A program made the translations under genes and the position numbers. A stretch of 64,000 nucleotides of DNA from Utricularia gibba (Eukaryota; Streptophyta; Magnoliopsida; Lamiales; Lentibulariaceae): the NCBI GenBank assembly GCA_002189035.1, contig NEEC01000004.1, positions 4,774,001 through 4,838,000 on the forward strand. The letters run 5' to 3'. Positions 58,601 to 64,000 of the stretch are shown piece by piece; positions within the stretch are counted from its first letter, which is position 1; every line of letters starts with the position of its first letter. Below the pieces are notes generated by a model. That model saw only the letters and a program-made list of their open reading frames with translations, made no database searches and was not told where the DNA came from.

Positions 58601-59034
58601 AGCATCTCACAGCAGCATCCTCGGATAAGATTCAATACAAAAGTGAAGACGAAATCGTCTTTGGGTTTACGAGTGCTGGAAGAGGAAACGGGGACGCAGT
58701 TTGTGGGCCGACCAGTTTCGTTCAACATGGGAGGTCGGGCTACGGCTGATGGTCCTAAAAATATGGCCTAATGGGCTCAAAGGGGGGGGGGGGTGGGTGT
58801 GAGCCCATAAACGGGTGGGTATGGCCGATGTTCCAGAATCACGGCTGCTCCGGCGAAATCAATTTCCAGCGGCAAGTCGTCTCTATCTCCTTCTTTACGG
58901 ATCCAGACAAGTGTCCTGCGTTAAGTGTGTGTGTGTGTGTATGTGTGCTGTGTACAATCTCTCTCTTATTTCAGATCAACCCGCAAAAAAGGTCACTCTC
59001 GTACCCCCTCCCACTGAAACTGTAGAAGCGAGAA
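58601..59034. promoter_or_regulatory. Divergent promoter region with simple repeats
   Basis: Lies between the minus-strand small membrane gene and the plus-strand LDIP-like gene. It contains GGGCC/GCCCA motifs (58705-58710, 58771-58776, 58803-58806), a run of about 12 G at 58782-58793 and a (GT)n microsatellite at about 58925-58945. Confidence 0.5.
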
Positions 59035-60053
59035 ATGGCGGATGATGATGCCAGAAAGCCCAACGGAGCCGCGGGTGTCGAAATTTTGGTGGAAGATACT
59101 CAGCACCTGACCCTATGCTCTGTTTTCAACCGCATGATCGGCGATGTTTTCGCTGGTGATTCCTCCTTGCCGCTGTTGCAGAGGATCACATCATCGCTTT
59201 CTGTGAATGTCCCCCTTCTTCCCGAGGCATCAAAGAATTCCGGAAAGGATGCTCTCTCATGGGCTAGGCGTGGCAGCCCACTCCGCTCTCTACTTGTAGT
59301 TTCCGTGAGTAGCTCACATCTTTTGCAATATACATTACAGAACATCTTCACCATCTTTCTCAGCTTGCTGTTGTATGTCGATCTATTCAATTCAAAAGCA
59401 AATAGTTTTGATTTTCTCTTGACGGTTTAGTTGTCTTCTTTCTGCGGTTGTGCAAAGGCCCCAGCTGAGTTTTTGGATCTTTAACCTGATTTCCTAAATT
59501 CATTTAGAATTTTGTGCTTTAGGTATGAATTTGTTTGTGGGTTATCATGAGTTGTGTTGATTTACTGGTTGCAGGTTGGAACAGTCGTTCTTCTTGCTCT
59601 TAGTGGGATATTAATCTTTACTCTGTTCTTCCTTGCGGCAACCTTCAATGCGATCATCATTTCACTCATAGTATCCTTAGCAGCAGCCGGAGGATTCTTG
59701 GCGCTGTTCTTTACCTTTGTTGCAGCAATTTATGTCTGCGCACTGTCTGTAGCTGGATTTGTCATCTCCACCGCCACAATATCTGCAATTGTCGCTTCCC
59801 TCATAGTTGCAGGTACACAAATCTCATTTCTTTTCTTCCCACTCTTGATATCTAGTGTTAACACTCGGACATCATAACGAATCACGCAGGTTGGGTTGGA
59901 TTCTTTTTTACACTGTGGCTGGTGGCACAGAAAGCCTTTCATCTAGCAAAGCGATCTGTCGCAGTTACAGGATCAGCAGTCTCAGCTTACTCCACTGCTT
60001 GGCAAGCTCCTCAACATTCTAGTTCTTCCATTTCGTCTAAGAAATCTGACTGA
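59035..60053 (+). CDS. Promethin/LDAF1-like membrane protein, probable LDIP
   Basis: Three exons (59035-59304, 59575-59812, 59890-60053) encode 223 residues. The N-terminal ~85 residues are polar (MADDDARKPNGAAGVEILVE). A long hydrophobic core follows: TVVLLALSGILIFTLFF, IISLIVSLAAAGGFLALFF, then VAAIYVCALSVAGFVIS and AIVASLIVAGWVGFFFTLW. This resembles the hairpin-forming promethin/LDAF1 family and the plant lipid-droplet protein LDIP, which works with SEIPIN in droplet formation at the ER. The C-terminus is serine-rich (APQHSSSSISSKKSD). The family call is from overall pattern and size, so moderately sure. Confidence 0.65.
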
Positions 60054-61468
60054 ACAAGCTTTGTGGATATCAAACTGCGTATGATGTGCCTGTTTTGCTC
60101 TCCAGAGCGGTGATCCTGAAGGGCAAATTCAACCTTTATGAATGTACATCGCACAAGTTTTTAACTGGAGTATAGAAACTACTACTCTATTGTGGGTGTT
60201 CAGGGACCAGGGCTGTGGGTGATATTTGGAAGAAACAGATCTTCACTTTCTAGTGATTTACTTGTTTGAGTTGGAATGTTCTTGTAGTTAAAATGGCTCT
60301 GAACGAAATAAGGGCGACTGAAGGGCCACTCTACCCTTCTCGATCGAGCCACCTCCCACCGGAGTGGGGTACAGATCGCTCCATCTTTGGCCGGCATCCG
60401 GTGCACCACAGACGCGTTCGCACAAAGGAAACCACTCACTGAACTCGCATCATCAAACCCTTTATTCCTTCTGAATTGACACAACCCCGTTCTTCGATTC
60501 ATCCCTCTTCTCCGAACTCCAAATCCCACAGCTCGCGCTCATGAAAACCCTAAACGGCGCTCTTCCTCCCACGCAGGGCGGCGAAGATGACACATCCAAA
60601 GAATCCAAAAGAGTTGAATCAAACAAATTGCCTATGAACCCATGTACCATAACCAGTTTCAGTTACAGGTGTGGGACGATACCCAACACAGCGGTGACAG
60701 AGGAGAATCGACTCAGTGATCGTTTGAGATTCCAGAACAAAGCCCACTCCTGTGGCCCAGTTCCAGCAGAGAAAGACAGGGACCGCTCATGACAAAGAGT
60801 CCTGCCATTGAATGCGCTCTCAGCGATCAATCGAGGTGTTATTCTGGCTTCGTCCTTGGACGGTACGCCATAATGCTCAATACTGTTCACATACTCGAAG
60901 CGAGGGACAGAGATATCAATGTCAATAATGTATCACGTGATTTTCAGGTTCCACTGTCTTTCAACCACACAACCAGACAGACAGTTGGGAGCAACAGACC
61001 CAGAGCACGTTGCGAATTTGGTCTCATCAGAATCCACTCCTCTGTCGTGGTATCAAGTTCTAAGATCACCGCCACATCGATGATTGAAGTCTAGAAGAGC
61101 CAACTGAGTTATCTCCTTGACTGCCCACAAGTTGATCAACTTGGTGGGGTGCTGCACCACAGTCTCCATTCGGTTCTCGTTACGTCCGCATTGAGTCTGG
61201 TGGGTATAATAAATTCGAGATCAGATGAGATGGATGGATGGAAAGGGGAAGCCTTTTTCAAGATGAAGGAATGGGATACATCAGAAACTTGGCGGTAAAG
61301 AAGTTGCATTTGCAGAGATTCGGTGGTAAATCGGAAACCCAGTTCAAGGAAGATGAACAAGAAGGGGTATAACTGATAGATGATCATATGAAACTTTCAG
61401 TACTCTAGGGAAAAATCAAATGTCCAGGCAGTGGATCATTAAAAGTTTGATGCCTTTTCTTTATCTCT
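60054..61468 (-). pseudogene. Unassigned minus-strand coding-like fragments
   Basis: Reading the minus strand, protein-like blocks occur in order: MYYTHQTQCGRNENRMETVV-like sequence (about 61215-61150; the visible part is THQTQCGRNENRMETVV), then HPTKLINLWAVKEITQLALL (about 61148-61089), and further on IEHYGVPSKDEARITPRLIA with TGPQEWALFWNLKRS (about 60900-60700). Stops at about 61050 and elsewhere separate them. The family is not recognised. Either a decayed gene or exons whose introns I cannot set. The plus-strand frames over the same stretch (60541-60792, 60789-61094) are probably shadows. Confidence 0.28.
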
Positions 61469-63846
61469 TCAGAAGCCTGGACGTTTGATATTGCCCTTCC
61501 AATACGATACATGAACGGGAATGGAATCAGAACTGCACGTTGCAAAGCTCTTTGGATGATGTGTTCCTGCAGAGTTGCTAAAAGGCTCAATGGGGTTGTG
61601 AAAAAGTTGGAAAATACGTTGCTTGGGATGCTTTTTTTACCTCACTAAGTGACTAGAAGAACCAACGAGGCTCTGGGATTCGCCGGCGTTCATTCGTAGC
61701 CACCCATCTCTATTGCTGAAACCGGGTAGACAAGATTCACGTGATTATATGAACAATAAAACGATCCAACAAGTGAACCACAGAAAGAAGGAATCAAGGC
61801 ACTAGTTTGGAAAGGAGGAGGCTAATTCCTCTTTGCTTTTAAAATCCCTTTTTCAGATGGGGAAAAAGCATAGACATCTAAACTCTTCAATCACTCTACA
61901 TTTTCTGAAAAAAAGATGCTCGAAGTGAAGGGAATGAGTCATGAAATAGATCAGTAGCTTCTTTGTGGTAACATGGAAAAGCGAAAGAAGTAAAGATTTC
62001 ATCATCATTTCTGCTGCTACTCTTCTCCAAATCCAATACAGTCAGAGACTACGAACATGATACGGATACATCTGTGGGTATGTAAGTTTTTTTCACCTGG
62101 AAGAGTTGCTCCAGAGTCTAGGATTTGAGGATGTATAGTTTGTATCAGAATCCACTAGTGGGTCTCTTTGATCGATGATCTGCCGGATTCCGGTGGGTCG
62201 ATCGCTGCCGATCGTGGAGATGTCATCTTCACCACCAGACCCTTCTGAGTGACCTTCAAGAGAAACAAAAATATGATGAGCTCCATTAACTTAAAAACGC
62301 AGTAGCCATTGATTCTACTCGTCAAGAGCATGAATTTACCCGAGGAGGGTGCAGGCTTGTCGGTGGTCTTCACAGTTCGATACATCTGCAAGAATGATCA
62401 AAACCAGGGTCAGCAAAACGGGATTAAAATAAAAAAATCATGAATTTATTAAGTTAATCCATTTGTTGTGGAGTCTGCAGCAGATGGGAAGACTTTATCT
62501 CTGTTGTCTGGGGATTAAACAGTGAAGAGTTTAAATAATTGAGAAATGATGACTTTTCCTTCCAACTTTTAATATCATTCTATAAAGCTTCCCCATCTCT
62601 GCAGTTGCAGATCTCTCTCTCTCTTTGTAGAGAGCAATCTCTTGTCCCAAAGCTCCATTCTTTGAATTAATTAGAGTCTGAACTCATCGGAGATCGTGCC
62701 GAGAAATAAACGGAGACCCACACACAGATAACAAAGATAAAGACAGGGACAGAGTGCGAGATTAATTCGTTTTTTTTTCCCCATTTTGTTTCTGAAAGGA
62801 AGAAACTGAGTTTTTTTGTGTACCTGCAAATGGCTTTTCACATGAGCAAGCGTGAGATCCTTGACATCCATCAGCTCCAGAACTGACTTCGGGGTTGCTC
62901 CTGAATGATTTCAATACAAAAATATAAAATCTTGTTGACCTAAAGTTCCCAAACCAGAAAACCCCAACGGGAAAATAGAATCTTGATAATCCGGGGAGAT
63001 CGAAGGTTTAATCTTTAGGTGTGCGGTGTGAAGCAGAACTTGAAATTTTTAAAAAGAGGGGATTTAGAAAATACTTTCATGGCCGCCAAGGAGCTCAACT
63101 GCATGTACAAAACGAGCGTGAAGACTACTAGTCCATCTCATTCTCGGCGCCCTCATGCTTCTTTTACTCTGCATCTTGGGAAGAAACCTCGATCTCATAA
63201 CCCCGGGATGCGGAGCACCTCCCCCACCTTCAATACCAAACTGATGAGGGTAGCTCTGTGGGTGCATTTGATGAAACCCTCCGGCGCCGACGATTCGCGA
63301 AGCGGCGGCGACAGGGCCGCGGTAAAGACCGGCGCCACCGGCTGCAGGAGCGCCATTCGCAGTGAGATTCATCATCGGGAGATGATGATGATGATGATCC
63401 ATAGGTGCGGCTCCAGTGAAATACGGATGGGAAATTGGAGGTGAGGTCCAAGAAGGCATTTGGTAAAAACGCGTCTTTGGATCTTTTTGCTCCAAAGGTA
63501 AAAAAGGAAAGGGGCGATTTGTGGGGGGATAAACAGGAATACCCTTTATAGGTTGAGATGAAGAAGACTGTACGGCGTAATTTTGAAAAGGGTTTTGTGG
63601 GTCTTGTTGGTTTCCGCCACTGAAGCTCTTCGGAACCTCGAAATTTGTCCTGAGGGAGAGTTCGGTCGCCGGAGCTGCGGCGGCGGCGTCGGTGGAAGTT
63701 CCAGTAACCGAAAGGTCAAAATTGTGAACTTGCTGTTGCTGATGTCTATTTTTGGGCGATGAAACAAAATTTGGAGGGCTGATTTGTAGAGAAAGATCAG
63801 GCATTTGACTCGAAGAGAGCTCCAAGAAAACACCTTCCGTCGACAT
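61469..63846 (-). CDS. KAN1: KANADI1-like GARP transcription factor
   Basis: Six exons (63075-63846, 62824-62900, 62340-62385, 62097-62253, 61641-61715, 61469-61577) encode 411 residues, close to Arabidopsis KAN1. The start MSTEGVFLELSSSQMPDLSL matches KAN1. The GARP DNA-binding domain spans three exons: KRSMRAPRMRWTSSLHARFV, VHAVELLGGHERATPKSVLE, LMDVKDLTLAHVKSHLQMYR, followed by TVKTTDKPAPSSG. The LWSNSS segment lies in exon 4. KANADI proteins repress adaxial and auxin genes to set abaxial identity and vascular patterning. The modelled end (GNIKRPGF) lacks the LEFTLGRP motif that usually closes KANADI proteins, so the last exon is provisional. The N-terminus is alanine- and histidine-rich (DHHHHH). 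Confidence 0.93.
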
Positions 63847-64000
63847 TTTTTCCCCCTCCTCCTCCTCTTCTTCTTCTTCTTCTTCCTTGTCCTCTATACA
63901 GATTAGGATTCCGATTCCCAAAACCAATCTCACCACCACCACCACACGTATGGAGAAAGCTTCTGTCTTTGCAAAAATCTGCACCCTTGAAAAGGTGCCA
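63847..64000 (-). promoter_or_regulatory. KANADI1 leader with a GAA/GAG repeat
   Basis: Upstream of the ATG a trinucleotide repeat (GAA then GAG on the sense strand, about 63852-63888) lies in the leader, and the in-frame codons give a run of glutamates with no upstream ATG nearby. The promoter itself is at or beyond the window edge. Confidence 0.55.

Overview
This window is nuclear DNA of a flowering plant, almost certainly a eudicot. Genes carry many short GT-AG introns with AT- and T-rich interiors, the spacers are AT-rich, and the proteins are plant-specific families (ARF, KANADI, ZF-HD, IQD, type I MADS, plant-type MMP, GT14). I cannot name the species. About 25 protein-coding genes are supported, which is a compact, gene-rich stretch. 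I saw no tRNA, rRNA, CRISPR array, organellar insertion or intact autonomous transposon. For multi-exon genes the exon borders were set by hand from GT-AG sites and reading phase; in most cases the summed exons give exactly the family's usual protein length.

Layout. 1-9.9 kb: UDP-glucose dehydrogenase (+), a decayed coding-like stretch, an EID1-like F-box protein (-), a RING/two-TM protein (-), then an AT-rich spacer with a ~240-bp tandem duplication. 9.9-16.5 kb: ZF-HD factor (+), alpha-tubulin (-), IQD calmodulin-binding protein (-). 16.5-21 kb: AT-rich spacer with one doubtful small membrane ORF. 21-33 kb: V-ATPase subunit d (+), thioredoxin h (+), GT14 glycosyltransferase (+), matrix metalloproteinase (-), DUF716 membrane protein (+), NADPH-thioredoxin reductase (-). 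33-37.3 kb: spacer. 37.3-46.2 kb: ARF6/8-class auxin response factor with a miR167 site (+), acyl-activating enzyme (+), LSM8 (-), type I MADS protein (+). 47-54.5 kb: SET-domain protein (+), NADP-isocitrate dehydrogenase (+), ALG11 (-). 55-64 kb: ubiquitin-like protein (-), ribosomal protein eL39 (-), TPX2-domain protein (-), a 62-aa membrane protein (-), an LDIP/promethin-like protein (+), unassigned coding-like sequence, and KANADI1-like (-), whose promoter lies at or beyond the right edge.

There is no operon-like logic. A few neighbours are functionally related: thioredoxin h and its reductase lie about 8 kb apart, with an NADPH-producing isocitrate dehydrogenase further on; ARF and KANADI1 both act in auxin and organ patterning; UGD makes the UDP-glucuronate that GT14 enzymes use. 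I treat these as coincidence unless synteny shows otherwise.

The most notable signal is a set of one-base losses, mostly in short homopolymers, that break otherwise intact conserved proteins (UGD twice, ZF-HD twice, the ubiquitin-like protein once, possibly the RING protein, plus a two-base change at the SET gene's end). Base-calling or assembly error is the likeliest cause. I did not find a convincing previously undescribed biological system.
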